A stretch of 32,156 nt of DNA from a virus: positions 1-32,156 of IMG/VR virus record IMGVR_UViG_3300031669_000149. One strand, 5' to 3'. The notes below the pieces were generated by a model. That model had not been told where the DNA came from. It searched no databases and saw only the letters and a program-made list of their open reading frames with translations. Each line of letters starts with the position of its first letter. Positions within the stretch are counted from its first letter, which is position 1. The position numbers and the translations under genes were made by a program. This document shows, piece after piece, positions 13,263 to 21,396 of this stretch.

Positions 13263-14698
13263 GCAAAAAGGAAGCTGCTGCCGAATTGTTGCGACGCCGT
13301 GAGGCAAGGCGCGGGCTCGCTGATTACATCGCGTACAGCAATCCGAGTTACGTAAATTCCACGTTTTCGAATCACGTTTGTGCTGCGCTGGACAAGTTCG
13401 TTAACGATATGCATGCTGGTGTACGACCAATACTGATATTGCAGGCGCCGCCCCAACACGGTAAATCCGAGATTGTTAGCCGAAAATTGCCCGCTTATTT
13501 GCTCGGGAAGTTCCCCAGCTGGCGTATTGCTGCCGCAAGCTATTCGGCCACTTTGGCTGACTCGATGTCGCTGGATGTCCGGCGCAATCTGGTTTCCCCC
13601 GAGCACTTACGATTATTTCCAGCGCTCGACATTAAACGCAAATATACAATTGACCGTAACGGTCAATTCTCGTCGCCCACAGGTAGCGGGTCATATATTG
13701 GTGACGGTGTTGGTGGCGGGTTCACTGGAAAATCGGCCGACGTCTTCATTGTGGACGATCCCATAAAGAACGCGCAGGAAGCATTGAGCTCTACAACAAA
13801 AGAGGGACATTGGAATTGGTATCAGTCAACCTGTAAAACTCGAATGTCGGCCAATAGCGGGCAGATAATCATGGCGACGAGTTGGGCCGAGGATGATTTA
13901 CCGGCGCGCATTGTTGCGTTGCATAAAGGCGATTCGAGATTGACCGTGCTCAGGTTCCCTGCGATCAATGAGCCGACAGAAAGCGGATACAACCCGAAAT
14001 TGCCGCGTGGCCCCCTTGTGCCCGAATTGCACCCGCTCGCTCAACTACTCGAATTTAAGGCCGAGCTGTCAGATTACTGGTGGTCCGCGATGTTCCAGCA
14101 GACCCCGAAATCGTTGGGCGGCAACGTCTTCAAAGAAGACGGCATCCGCTACTACTTGCCCAAAGACCTGCCGGCCAAATTCGACAAGGTGCTCGCAAGC
14201 TGGGACTGCACCTTCAAGGATACGGATGGTACCGACTTCGTTGTCGGCCAGGTATGGGGCAAGCTTGGCGCCAATAGTTACCTGCTCGCTCAAGTCCGCG
14301 CGCGCATGAGTTTCACGAAGACGGTCAAGGAAGTTGTCGCGTTGCGTGACGCTTGGCCGCGCACGCGCGAGGTGCTGATCGAAGACAAAGCCAATGGCCC
14401 GGCGGTTATCGATACGCTTAAGGCGAGCGTTCCCGGCATTATCCCGATAGAGCCAGACGGCTCAAAGCTGGCCAGGGCGCATGCAGTTACGAGTTACTGG
14501 GAAGCCGGGAATGTGTGGCTGCCACATCCCGATCTGTTCCCATGGGTCAAAGAGTTGATTGCAGAACTGACCGCATTCCCAGCGTCGGCCAACGACGACC
14601 AGGTTGACGCATTGACCCAAGCGCTGCGCAGGCTCTATCCATTGTTCAACAAGATTAAGATTACGCAGGAAGCTATCAATAAGGCGATGGGGCGTTAA
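13256..14698 (+). CDS. terminase large subunit (packaging ATPase and nuclease)
   Basis: A 480-residue protein. The N-terminal ATPase has Walker A QAPPQHGKSE (63-72) and Walker B DVFIVDDP (about 161-168), with the coupling motif IIMATSW. The C-terminal RNase H-like nuclease has ASWD (about 313-316), VLIEDKANG (about 370-378) and NDDQVDA (about 445), the three acidic positions of phage terminases. It pumps DNA into the prohead and makes the packaging cuts. ATG 13256 overlaps the endonuclease stop as ATGA and restores a normal start after the insertion; an ATG at 13244 would only extend into endonuclease sequence. Its stop overlaps the convergent stop of a 31-residue minus-strand gene. Confidence 0.93.
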   Translation: MIGKKEAAAELLRRREARRGLADYIAYSNPSYVNSTFSNHVCAALDKFVNDMHAGVRPILILQAPPQHGKSEIVSRKLPAYLLGKFPSWRIAAASYSATLADSMSLDVRRNLVSPEHLRLFPALDIKRKYTIDRNGQFSSPTGSGSYIGDGVGGGFTGKSADVFIVDDPIKNAQEALSSTTKEGHWNWYQSTCKTRMSANSGQIIMATSWAEDDLPARIVALHKGDSRLTVLRFPAINEPTESGYNPKLPRGPLVPELHPLAQLLEFKAELSDYWWSAMFQQTPKSLGGNVFKEDGIRYYLPKDLPAKFDKVLASWDCTFKDTDGTDFVVGQVWGKLGANSYLLAQVRARMSFTKTVKEVVALRDAWPRTREVLIEDKANGPAVIDTLKASVPGIIPIEPDGSKLARAHAVTSYWEAGNVWLPHPDLFPWVKELIAELTAFPASANDDQVDALTQALRRLYPLFNKIKITQEAINKAMGR

Positions 14699-14790
14699 CG
14701 CCTAAACAAACCCGCCGCGATACAGGCAAAAATAATTCCCAGCTGCATGCCGACAAATACCCCGATTGCAAATACGCTTAAGTTAGTCAT
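14695..14790 (-). CDS. 31-residue single-pass membrane peptide
   Basis: ATG 14790 follows AAAGGA at suitable spacing. The peptide has a short polar start (MTNLSV), one hydrophobic helix (FAIGVFVGMQLGIIFACIAA) and an RR end, giving an N-out or N-in single-span membrane protein. It is last in a three-gene reverse-strand cluster. Its leader repeats, almost exactly, the leader of the gene upstream. A role in superinfection exclusion or lysis control is possible but not shown. Its size alone makes a database match unlikely. Confidence 0.6.
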   Translation of the reverse strand: MTNLSVFAIGVFVGMQLGIIFACIAAGLFRR

Positions 14791-14814
14791 GACGTTTTCC
14801 TTTAAGTGATTTAT
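14788..14814. repeat. 27-nt leader repeat, second copy at 15207-15233
   Basis: The start codon and ribosome-site region of the 31-residue gene (catgacgttttcctttaag... on the plus strand) recurs at 15207-15233 before the 129-residue gene with one mismatch in 27 nt. This points to duplication of an expression unit. Confidence 0.85.
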
Positions 14815-14819
14815 AGATT

Positions 14820-15209
14820 TTAACGCGATATGATTTCGCATATCACTGGTATCCTGACTCGTTCGCGTTGCCCAGGATGCTCGTGAACACGTCCACATTC
14901 GTCAGATGTAGCGAAATCTCCGAATACAACTGCGTGTCGCATTGGCCCAATTTTATATTTAATATTGACGACGTCACTCCAATTTTCAGGCGGCTCGGTT
15001 TTAAAATAGCTCTGTCGATTTACAATCGGCAGCAGGGCTTCTTGCATTGTTTGCAATGTGAATAGTAAAGTCCCGTCGTGGCTGGATTGCCGTATTATGC
15101 TGTAGTCGCCTTTGCTCATGCTCGGATCATATTCAATGTGAGAAACGTCAGCATTGGGCCACCATTTTTTAATGAGTTCTAACGGATTATGTTTAAGCCT
15201 CGATGACAT
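14820..15209 (-). CDS. reverse-strand accessory protein, unrecognised
   Basis: A 129-residue soluble protein. ATG 15209 (MSSRLKHNPLELIKKWWPN) has AAAGGA a few bases upstream; longer in-frame starts would overlap the upstream gene and lack a ribosome site. It is charged, with a Trp-rich N-terminus and VVNIKYKIGPMRHAVVFGDF in the second half. No motif is recognised. It belongs to the reverse-strand cargo cluster between terminase and portal, where phages often carry moron genes. Confidence 0.65.
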   Translation of the reverse strand: MSSRLKHNPLELIKKWWPNADVSHIEYDPSMSKGDYSIIRQSSHDGTLLFTLQTMQEALLPIVNRQSYFKTEPPENWSDVVNIKYKIGPMRHAVVFGDFATSDECGRVHEHPGQRERVRIPVICEIISR

Positions 15210-15297
15210 GATGTTTTCCTTTAAGTGATTTATTAAATGCCTGTGCCAAAAAAGACAACCTTCCGGCCCCCTTTCTGGCACCGCCTTGGCTAGGCAT
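15193..15297 (-). CDS. possible 34-residue ORF with GGARKGAGR motif
   Basis: ATG 15297 overlaps the stop of the preceding reverse-strand gene and has GAGG about 9 nt upstream. The N-terminus MPSQGGARKGAGR resembles the start of P27-type small terminases. From residue 14 on it reads through the repeated portal-start sequence and the ribosome site of the next gene. It may be a remnant or chance; weakly supported. Confidence 0.22.
   Translation of the reverse strand: MPSQGGARKGAGRLSFLAQAFNKSLKGKHHVIEA
15237..15265. repeat. 29-nt copy of the portal gene start, other copy 15643-15671
   Basis: ATGCCTGTGCCAAAAAAG and the following bases are present twice, 28 of 29 identical: once as the true portal start (15643) and once in the gap between two reverse-strand genes. 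The upstream copy would give only [18 protein letters not shown] before a stop, so it is non-functional. It looks like a scar of the insertion that brought in the reverse-strand genes. Confidence 0.85.
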
Positions 15298-15505
15298 CAA
15301 TCGCGTCCTCTGCGCCGTAGTTCCAACCCTCAATTTCATCAGTCCAAAACACATTGCCGTCGCCATCGGTGAAACGGTTGGCGACTTTACCGGTCGAGCG
15401 ATGCAACCACAGTTGGTTGCCCTCGCCATCCTCGCCCAGCTTTTCCATTCCAAATTCAAGCGGCGTGTCGTTTGCGTTCAACAGTTGCAGTGTTGGTGTT
15501 TTCAT
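15290..15505 (-). CDS. small acidic accessory protein, unrecognised
   Basis: A 71-residue, strongly acidic protein (LEFGMEKLGEDGEGNQLWLH; FTDGDGNVFWTDEIEGW) that looks like two short beta repeats around Gly-Asn/Trp turns. AGGAG lies 6 nt before ATG 15505. It is the first gene of the reverse-strand cluster and has a near-consensus promoter 60-90 bp upstream, so it is probably expressed independently of the late genes, perhaps also in a lysogen (inference). Confidence 0.68.
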   Translation of the reverse strand: MKTPTLQLLNANDTPLEFGMEKLGEDGEGNQLWLHRSTGKVANRFTDGDGNVFWTDEIEGWNYGAEDAIDA

Positions 15506-15562
15506 TTTAATCTCCTACCCCTGTTCCCGAGGTGCGGCGTCTGCGTTGTGCTGACAGTTCGC

Positions 15563-15591
15563 ATACTAGAGTAATTATTTACCCATGTCAA
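15563..15591 (-). promoter_or_regulatory. sigma70-like promoter of the reverse-strand cluster
   Basis: On the minus strand, TTGACA (15591-15586), a 17-nt spacer and TAGTAT (15568-15563). It lies between portal and accessory genes and faces away from the structural operon. This is the usual sign of an autonomously expressed moron. Confidence 0.75.
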
Positions 15592-15642
15592 CAAGTATTT
15601 TATAAATGCTACAATGCCCCACTATTTCAAGGAGCGCCCGAC

Positions 15643-18126
15643 ATGCCTGTGCCAAAAAAGACAACCCTCCGACGCAACGTTCCGAAAGGTGACGGGCTTC
15701 GACGCGCAGCAACCAAGGCCCAAATGATGGCAGCTGACAGTTCCGCCAGTAAGCCGTACAGCTACCCAATCAAGCCGCCAATCCTTGCGCCAGGTGTGGT
15801 GCCCGCTGGTGTATCGGCCCCAGTGCTGGCCATGGACTCGACGGTGCAAGACTTCCTCAACAGCGGCTTCCCCGGCGGCGGCTTCCCCGGCTTCCCGCTA
15901 CTGGCGCAGCTGGCCACCCGTGCGGAATACCGGGCATTCGCGGCGGCCATCTCTACCGAACTCACCCGCGAATGGCTGGAGTTCACCAGCTCGCAGGACG
16001 ATGGCGCCGACAGTTCCGATAAAATTAAAGCGATTGAAGCCGAGTTCAAGCGGCTCAACGTTCGCGAAACCATCCAGCGCGCAGCCGAACACGACAGCTT
16101 CTTCGGGCGCGGGCAGCTGTTCATCGAGATAGCCGGGGCCGACCGCAAGACCCCCTTGATTCTGGATAAACGCACGGTCAAGGTCGGATCACTGTCGAGA
16201 GTTGTGGCAGTCGAGGCAATGTGGACGACGCCGGTGACATATAACGCGCTCGACCCCGTGGCGCCCGATTTTTACAAGCCTTCGCGCTGGTTCATGTTGG
16301 GACAAGAGGTGCACGCTTCTAGGTTGCTGACAATCGTTACGCGCCCACTGCCCGACATGCTCAAGCCAGCATTCAACTTTGGCGGTATGAGCATGTCGCA
16401 ACTCGCCGAGCCGTACGTCGAGAACTGGCTGCGTACGCGGCAGAGCGTTGCTGACTTAATCAACAATTTTTCAATCACCGCCATTGCTACGTCAATGGAC
16501 CAGGTGCTGCAAGGTGATGATGACGGCACCGATTTGTTCAAGCGTGCAGATTTATTCACCGCGACCCGCAGCAATAAGGGATTGATGCTTTTGGACAAAG
16601 AGCGCGAAGAGTTGATCCAGGTCAATACACCACTTAGCGGACTGCACGAGCTGCAGGCGCAAAGTCAGGAGCATATGTGCAGCGTGTCGCGCACGCCTGC
16701 GATCATCCTGACCGGCATTTCCCCGAGCGGCTTGAACGCCAGCAGCGACGGTGAGATTCGGGTGTTTTACGACTGGATTGCTGCACAGCAGGAAGCTTAC
16801 TGGCGCGCGCCGCTTGAAATAATACTCAAGGTTGTACAGTTAAGCCTGTTCGGCGAGATTGACCCTGACATTGGACTCGCGTTTATCCCGCTGTACCAAA
16901 TGACGCCGAAGGAAGAGTCGGAAATCAGAACCGCCGACGGTGCAACCGACGTAGCCTATGTGACGGCAGGTATTCTTGACCCGAGCGAAGTTCGCGACAA
17001 GTTAGCCAAAGATCCGGCGAGCGGCTATGTGGGGCTTGACACTTCGGTTGAGATAGTGCCTCCCGAAGCCGCATCGGGTGAAATACCACCCGATGGGCTG
17101 GGGCAAGATGCGGATTACATTGCGGAAATCAAAGGTCATGACTTTGATGAGTTGATCGATGACGATTGGGAATTCGGGAGCGACGATCCTACCAATTACG
17201 CAGCGGACGGTTGGATTACCGTACACCCGAACGGTCCCGATGCAAAAGGCCAGCCGGCGTTCATTGGTGAAGGTGGCGTCGTTGAGAAGGGTATGGGCGG
17301 CAAATTCAACGGTCAAAAAATAACCGAAATTCATAAAGGTTTTAGTGGTCCTAAATCTCCAGTTGACAAAAGTGGCGAAACGATAAATAATTCACCTACT
17401 GAAACTAAATCGGAGGGTGTCAAAATGAATCAAACGTCAACTGCTGGCGAAAAAGTCGAACCAAATTTAAATTTTGGAAAACCGCCATTAACTGAGGGTG
17501 AACGCAATAACATCGCGCGATCTGAATTGTTGTACCAAAAATACGGAAGTAAGGAGCAGGGTGGGCGTGGTGAATTCAAAGCAGCTGCGCGCGCTGGAAA
17601 CTTCGATAACCTGCACGATGAGCATGTAGCCAACGAGGCTGACATTTTAGCTAAACAGAATGCCGCAAAAGCTGAAAAAAACAAGGCTTGGCGTGACAAA
17701 CACTTACCCGGGCTGGTTGCTCAAAAACGATCACGTGAGGAAGCGGCGGCCGCTGAAAAACGAACGAAAGTTGACCGTGCCAAAAGTTACGCCGAGGCTA
17801 TCGGTTCGACTGATAAAACATACCTGAATGTCCCGTTTTCGATGAAAGATCATGCTAAGGCGAACGGGGCGTTTTGGGATGCTGATGTTAAAAAATGGTT
17901 TGTTGGCGGTGATGTGCCCGAATCCTTGAAATCTTACATCGCTGCCCCCGCTGCCCCCGCTGCCCCCGCTGCCCCCGCTGCCCCCGCTGCCCCCGCTGCC
18001 CCCGCTGCTCGTAAATATCCGACGCGCGGCAATGTTTCAAGTGACGATCCGTCGATTTATGGTAGTTGGTTGCTCGGCTATGAGGGCGAGCCGTGGAGCC
18101 GAGTGTTGCATATGGCTCCCAAATGA
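15643..18126 (+). CDS. portal protein (DUF1073 type) with extra C-terminal module
   Basis: AAGGAG (15629-15634) at 8 nt fixes ATG 15643. Residues about 50-480 match the DUF1073/Phage_portal_3 family ([59 protein letters not shown]). The portal forms the dodecameric DNA entry ring of the head. The family is usually around 450-550 residues; this one has 827. The tail contains [18 protein letters not shown] (about 523), a motif common in phage head-morphogenesis proteins, then a charged helical region, a DUF5710-like domain ([20 protein letters not shown], about 725-766), a Pro-Ala-Ala tract and a short end. The added part has an internal ribosome site of its own. Start codon and first codons are duplicated upstream at 15237. 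Confidence 0.88.
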   Translation: MPVPKKTTLRRNVPKGDGLRRAATKAQMMAADSSASKPYSYPIKPPILAPGVVPAGVSAPVLAMDSTVQDFLNSGFPGGGFPGFPLLAQLATRAEYRAFAAAISTELTREWLEFTSSQDDGADSSDKIKAIEAEFKRLNVRETIQRAAEHDSFFGRGQLFIEIAGADRKTPLILDKRTVKVGSLSRVVAVEAMWTTPVTYNALDPVAPDFYKPSRWFMLGQEVHASRLLTIVTRPLPDMLKPAFNFGGMSMSQLAEPYVENWLRTRQSVADLINNFSITAIATSMDQVLQGDDDGTDLFKRADLFTATRSNKGLMLLDKEREELIQVNTPLSGLHELQAQSQEHMCSVSRTPAIILTGISPSGLNASSDGEIRVFYDWIAAQQEAYWRAPLEIILKVVQLSLFGEIDPDIGLAFIPLYQMTPKEESEIRTADGATDVAYVTAGILDPSEVRDKLAKDPASGYVGLDTSVEIVPPEAASGEIPPDGLGQDADYIAEIKGHDFDELIDDDWEFGSDDPTNYAADGWITVHPNGPDAKGQPAFIGEGGVVEKGMGGKFNGQKITEIHKGFSGPKSPVDKSGETINNSPTETKSEGVKMNQTSTAGEKVEPNLNFGKPPLTEGERNNIARSELLYQKYGSKEQGGRGEFKAAARAGNFDNLHDEHVANEADILAKQNAAKAEKNKAWRDKHLPGLVAQKRSREEAAAAEKRTKVDRAKSYAEAIGSTDKTYLNVPFSMKDHAKANGAFWDADVKKWFVGGDVPESLKSYIAAPAAPAAPAAPAAPAAPAAPAARKYPTRGNVSSDDPSIYGSWLLGYEGEPWSRVLHMAPK
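17425..18126 (+). CDS. possible internal translation product of the portal gene (DUF5710 module)
   Basis: GGAGG (17412-17416) lies 8 nt before an in-frame ATG at 17425. Initiation here would give a free 233-residue protein comprising the coiled, Lys/Glu/Ala-rich segment, the DUF5710-like domain and the Ala-Pro tract, without any portal sequence. The likely history is that a formerly separate gene was fused to the portal and kept its ribosome site. Whether both products are made is unknown. Confidence 0.42.
   Translation: MNQTSTAGEKVEPNLNFGKPPLTEGERNNIARSELLYQKYGSKEQGGRGEFKAAARAGNFDNLHDEHVANEADILAKQNAAKAEKNKAWRDKHLPGLVAQKRSREEAAAAEKRTKVDRAKSYAEAIGSTDKTYLNVPFSMKDHAKANGAFWDADVKKWFVGGDVPESLKSYIAAPAAPAAPAAPAAPAAPAAPAARKYPTRGNVSSDDPSIYGSWLLGYEGEPWSRVLHMAPK
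17941..18003. repeat. GCTGCCCCC 9-bp tandem repeat, 7 units
   Basis: Seven perfect 9-bp units encode Ala-Ala-Pro repeats (portal residues about 767-787) directly after the DUF5710-like domain. The period keeps frame, so copy number may vary between isolates. Confidence 0.95.
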
Positions 18127-18914
18127 AAAAGCCTAAGACCGCCAGAAGCGTCGCAGCGAATCGCGGCATTGAGGCTCGATATCGCAAAGCGCTACAGCGA
18201 ATGATTGCGGAAATGCACGCGTCGGTCGAATATTGGACGGTCGCAGGTTTCCGCAAGGCGCCCCCGCGCATGACGGCACTGGTTGAGCAAGCACAGGACG
18301 CGGCACCGTCGTCCACGATCAAGCGCATTATGGCGGAGTTGGCGAAACGCTGGATTGCGCGCTTCGAAGAGTCCGCGCCTAAAATTGCGGAAGCTTATTT
18401 GTCCGGAATGTTCAAAGCCAGTGACTCAGCGTTCCGCGCGTCGCTCAAAGATGCGGGCTGGAGCGTTGAATTTAAGATGACACCAGCAGTCCGCGACGTT
18501 TTCAACGCGTCACTTGCTGAAAACGTCGGGCTCATAAAGTCAATTCCCGAGAAATACTTGCAGCAGGTGGAAGGTACGGTCATGCGTTCATACAGTGCTG
18601 GGCGTGACCTCGAAACTATGACGAAAGAATTGCGTGCGCTGTATCCGGGCGCTGCGCATCGTGCCGAACTGATTGCGCGGGACCAGTCGAACAAAGCGAA
18701 TGCTGTTGTCAACCGCGCGCGCCAGCTGGAACTCGGCATAACTGAGGCGCTATGGATGCACTCGCACGCTGGCAAGAACCCTCGGCCTGACCATGTGGCC
18801 GCAAACGGCAAGCGCTACAATATTGCCGAAGGGTGTAAAATATCCGGCGAGTACATCCAACCGGGTGAGGAAATAAACTGCAGGTGCACGTCGCGGCCAA
18901 TATTGCCAACTTGA
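18123..18914 (+). CDS. F-like/SPP1 gp7-type head morphogenesis protein
   Basis: ATG 18123 overlaps the portal stop as ATGA, giving 263 residues. The C-terminal half has the signature of the phage Mu F / SPP1 gp7 minor head family: [20 protein letters not shown], then [21 protein letters not shown] and a final [15 protein letters not shown] (the conserved CRC). The N-terminal half is helical and basic. Such proteins are injected or internal minor capsid components that act with the portal during assembly. A separate promoter follows before the protease gene. Confidence 0.87.
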   Translation: MKKPKTARSVAANRGIEARYRKALQRMIAEMHASVEYWTVAGFRKAPPRMTALVEQAQDAAPSSTIKRIMAELAKRWIARFEESAPKIAEAYLSGMFKASDSAFRASLKDAGWSVEFKMTPAVRDVFNASLAENVGLIKSIPEKYLQQVEGTVMRSYSAGRDLETMTKELRALYPGAAHRAELIARDQSNKANAVVNRARQLELGITEALWMHSHAGKNPRPDHVAANGKRYNIAEGCKISGEYIQPGEEINCRCTSRPILPT

Positions 18915-18945
18915 AGATGGGATGGTTTGAGAAAATACAATAATC

Positions 18946-18975
18946 TTGCACTAACTCATAAAGATGGCGCATAAT
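18946..18975 (+). promoter_or_regulatory. promoter before the protease/scaffold gene
   Basis: TTGCAC (18946-18951), an 18-nt spacer and CATAAT (18970-18975). Only 8 nt separate the -10 box from ATG 18984 and no ribosome site is present, again suggesting a leaderless message. Confidence 0.5.
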
Positions 18976-18983
18976 TCACACAT

Positions 18984-20252
18984 ATGAATAAGTTAACCCT
19001 AGCCTTTGACCGAAGTTCCCGCCGGATTGACGCCGACGGGCGTCTGCATGTCGATCGTTCGCATATAAGCAAAGCGAGCGTGAATCCGTACTATGGCCGT
19101 GAAATTCCAGGTTATGACGCGCTCGGGCTTGCGCCTGACAAAGTTTACCGCCTATTTCGCGACCCCGTGGAACTTGAGCGTGGCGCCCACACTTTTGCCC
19201 GCCTTCCTATTTTGTCCCAGCATATCCCCGTCACTGTGGATTCCCCGCGTCCCGATCTAGTCGTCGGCGCGTTGGGCTCTGACGTAACGTTCAACATGCC
19301 GTACCTTGATGCCGACACCACCTATTGGGACGCGGCAGCAATCGCAGGCATCGAGACTGGTAAAATTAAAGAATTGTCCTGTGCGTATCGTTACGTGCCC
19401 GTCATGGAACCCGGTGAGTTTGAAGGCCAGGCCTATGACGGACGCATGACGGAAATACAGGGAAATCATTTGGCCATCGTCGAAATCGGTCGGGCGGGGT
19501 CGGATGTAGTTGTCGCCGACCAAAACCCCTTCACTTTTAAGGAATCCGCCATGAAGATGACCAAACTGGGCAAGGCCCTTTTTGCGGCACTTTGCGCGGC
19601 ATCACCGGTACTGGCAGCGGATTCCGCGTTGCCTGCACTGTTGGGCCAAGCAGACCGCAAGAACTTTAAGACCGCCGATGTTAAGGCAAAACTGATGGCA
19701 CTTGATGCCTCGCTTGATTCAAATAAGCTTGACGCAGTGCTCGACGCAATACTTGACGTTGAGCAAGAGCCCGTCGCAATTGACCCGAACAAGCCCGCAA
19801 CTGACGAGTCGCCAGCCGATAAAGTCCGCGCGATGCTTGCCGGTAAAGTTGATGACACTGTGATCAACGAGATTGTTGCTCTGATTGCCCCGCCCGCCGA
19901 AGACGAAGCCGCCGCCAAAATGGTGAAGGACGAAAAAGAGCCAGGCATGAAGAAGGAAGACGTCACGGCCGCTATGGATGGCTTGCGCAAGTCATTGCGT
20001 GAAGCCGAAGAGGCTCGCCGCGATGTACGTCCCGTTGTCGGCGATGTGATTGGCATGGACAGTGCAAGCGAGGTTTACACCTTCGCACTCGACCATATGA
20101 AAGTCGATCACAAGGATGTCGCAGGCGCACCCGCTCTTCGCGCATTGTTCCGCGTAGCTTCAAAGTCTGTTCAGCCAGCCCCTCGCATTGCACAAGATGC
20201 CGGCGGTCTGGTTGAACGTTTCCCTGGCGCTGCGCGCTTCTCGCACGCTTAA
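18984..20252 (+). CDS. DUF2213 prohead protease fused to scaffold
   Basis: A 422-residue protein. Residues 1-185 match DUF2213 (DRSHISKASVNPYYGREIPGY, LPILSQHIPVTVDSPRPD, CAYRYVPVMEPGEFEGQAYDG, QGNHLAIVEIGRAGSDVVV), a proposed capsid maturation protease of the herpesvirus-like type, with the conserved His in GNHLAIVE. Residues 190-422 are helical, Ala/Asp/Lys-rich and scaffold-like. Gene order (F-like protein, protease, decoration, capsid) is as expected. There is no ribosome site at 18984. An internal start at 19551 could release the scaffold part alone. Confidence 0.86.
   Translation: MNKLTLAFDRSSRRIDADGRLHVDRSHISKASVNPYYGREIPGYDALGLAPDKVYRLFRDPVELERGAHTFARLPILSQHIPVTVDSPRPDLVVGALGSDVTFNMPYLDADTTYWDAAAIAGIETGKIKELSCAYRYVPVMEPGEFEGQAYDGRMTEIQGNHLAIVEIGRAGSDVVVADQNPFTFKESAMKMTKLGKALFAALCAASPVLAADSALPALLGQADRKNFKTADVKAKLMALDASLDSNKLDAVLDAILDVEQEPVAIDPNKPATDESPADKVRAMLAGKVDDTVINEIVALIAPPAEDEAAAKMVKDEKEPGMKKEDVTAAMDGLRKSLREAEEARRDVRPVVGDVIGMDSASEVYTFALDHMKVDHKDVAGAPALRALFRVASKSVQPAPRIAQDAGGLVERFPGAARFSHA
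19551..20252 (+). CDS. nested scaffold start inside the protease gene
   Basis: AAGGA (19539-19543) lies 7 nt before an in-frame ATG (MKMTKLGKALFAALC). A 233-residue protein identical to the scaffold domain of the DUF2213 gene would result, analogous to lambda C/Nu3. The N-terminus also looks superficially like a signal peptide (Lys, hydrophobic core, VLAADS). In this setting it is more likely the linker between protease and scaffold. Confidence 0.5.
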   Translation: MKMTKLGKALFAALCAASPVLAADSALPALLGQADRKNFKTADVKAKLMALDASLDSNKLDAVLDAILDVEQEPVAIDPNKPATDESPADKVRAMLAGKVDDTVINEIVALIAPPAEDEAAAKMVKDEKEPGMKKEDVTAAMDGLRKSLREAEEARRDVRPVVGDVIGMDSASEVYTFALDHMKVDHKDVAGAPALRALFRVASKSVQPAPRIAQDAGGLVERFPGAARFSHA

Positions 20253-20267
20253 TAAGGAGTATTAATC

Positions 20268-21395
20268 ATGAGTGGTTTTCAAAGACAGGTCAATTTGACC
20301 CCCGCCCCGGCAGCGGCTGGCGACTTCGCTTCGGCGAATCCTCGTGCATCCGTGCTTGCCGGCCCTAACGGCTTAGTCGCCGGCCCGCTGGGCGTCACCG
20401 TCGGTAAATTTGCGTGGGTTGATATCGACGACATTACCGTTAAGAGCTACGGCGTTGCGCCGCATGCTCCGAACGGCTTTGTACATCGCGAACAACAAGC
20501 GCTTATCACCGCATATCTGGCCGAGGCTGGCGTGTTGGTTCCCGAAGGTTTCCCCGTTACTCTGCATCAAGAGGGCGACTTTTGGGCACTGCTGACAGGC
20601 GCTGATGCTGCAGTTCGCGGTTCTGCTATTTATGCCAATTACGGAACCGGTGACGTGACTGCTGTTAACGCGGCAACCGGCGGTGTAGTTACTGGTGCAA
20701 TGGGTTCCACCAACACTGCGGCACTCGGCGCAACCTTCACCGCAAGCGGTTCAGGCACAAACCTGACCGTATCGGCAGTGACCGGCGTTATCAGCATTGG
20801 CGATACGATTAGCGGCACCGGCATACCAGCAGGTACAACGATTGTGTCCCAAACTTCCGGTACAACTGGCGGCGCGGGCGTGTATGTCACAAGCGCAGCT
20901 ACCACAATCTCGGCAGCTACCGCGACGGCATTCGGTAGCACTGTTGTTGTGAGCGCCACCACTGGCCTGATCAGTATCGGTGACACAATCAGCGGCGGTG
21001 CGGGCTTCCCAGTCGGCGCAACTGTTGCGACCCAAGTTTCCGGTACACCCGGCGGCGCGGGCACGTATACGCTGAGCGCACCAGGCACGGCGTATACAGC
21101 GAGCGCAACCGGCGTGACGACTTTCGGCATCGTGATGAACGTTACCGCAGTAACTTCGGGCGCGCTTGCAGTTGGCAACCCCGTAAGCGGTTCGGGCATT
21201 CCCGCCGGCGCAGTGATTGCGTCGCAGGTCAGTGGCACCGTCGGCGGCATTGGCGTGTATACACTGACTGTGCCCGCCACTGCCTATGCGGCTTCGACCA
21301 CCATCACAGCAGTCGCTGGCGTATTGACTAAGTTCATTGCGCAATCGGCGGCCGCAGTTGGTGAACTTGTAAAAATCTCATCTTGGGGCTACTAA
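20268..21395 (+). CDS. head decoration / structural cement protein with three repeats
   Basis: AAGGAG lies just before ATG 20268. The first 130 residues (VGKFAWVDIDDITVKSYG, PNGFVHREQQALITAYLAEA, VTLHQEGDFWALL) match the phage structural cement (Gp24-like) group that coats the capsid surface. An insert of three diverged repeats of about 60 residues (from about 165, 225 and 289) has the pattern I-x-GD-x-ISG-x-GIP-x-GTTI-x-SQ-x-SGT-x-GG-x-GVYT, a beta-rich module found as a display domain in many virion proteins. The closing residues (GELVKISSWGY) return to the cement fold. The insert may bind host or matrix glycans (inference). Confidence 0.75.
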   Translation: MSGFQRQVNLTPAPAAAGDFASANPRASVLAGPNGLVAGPLGVTVGKFAWVDIDDITVKSYGVAPHAPNGFVHREQQALITAYLAEAGVLVPEGFPVTLHQEGDFWALLTGADAAVRGSAIYANYGTGDVTAVNAATGGVVTGAMGSTNTAALGATFTASGSGTNLTVSAVTGVISIGDTISGTGIPAGTTIVSQTSGTTGGAGVYVTSAATTISAATATAFGSTVVVSATTGLISIGDTISGGAGFPVGATVATQVSGTPGGAGTYTLSAPGTAYTASATGVTTFGIVMNVTAVTSGALAVGNPVSGSGIPAGAVIASQVSGTVGGIGVYTLTVPATAYAASTTITAVAGVLTKFIAQSAAAVGELVKISSWGY

Positions 21396-21396
21396 C

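Noticed and set aside
20639-21280. Long minus-strand ORF opposite the decoration protein gene
   Set aside because: Its repetitive Pro/Val/Ala composition is the antisense of the Gly/Thr repeats; there is no ribosome site and no recognisable family.
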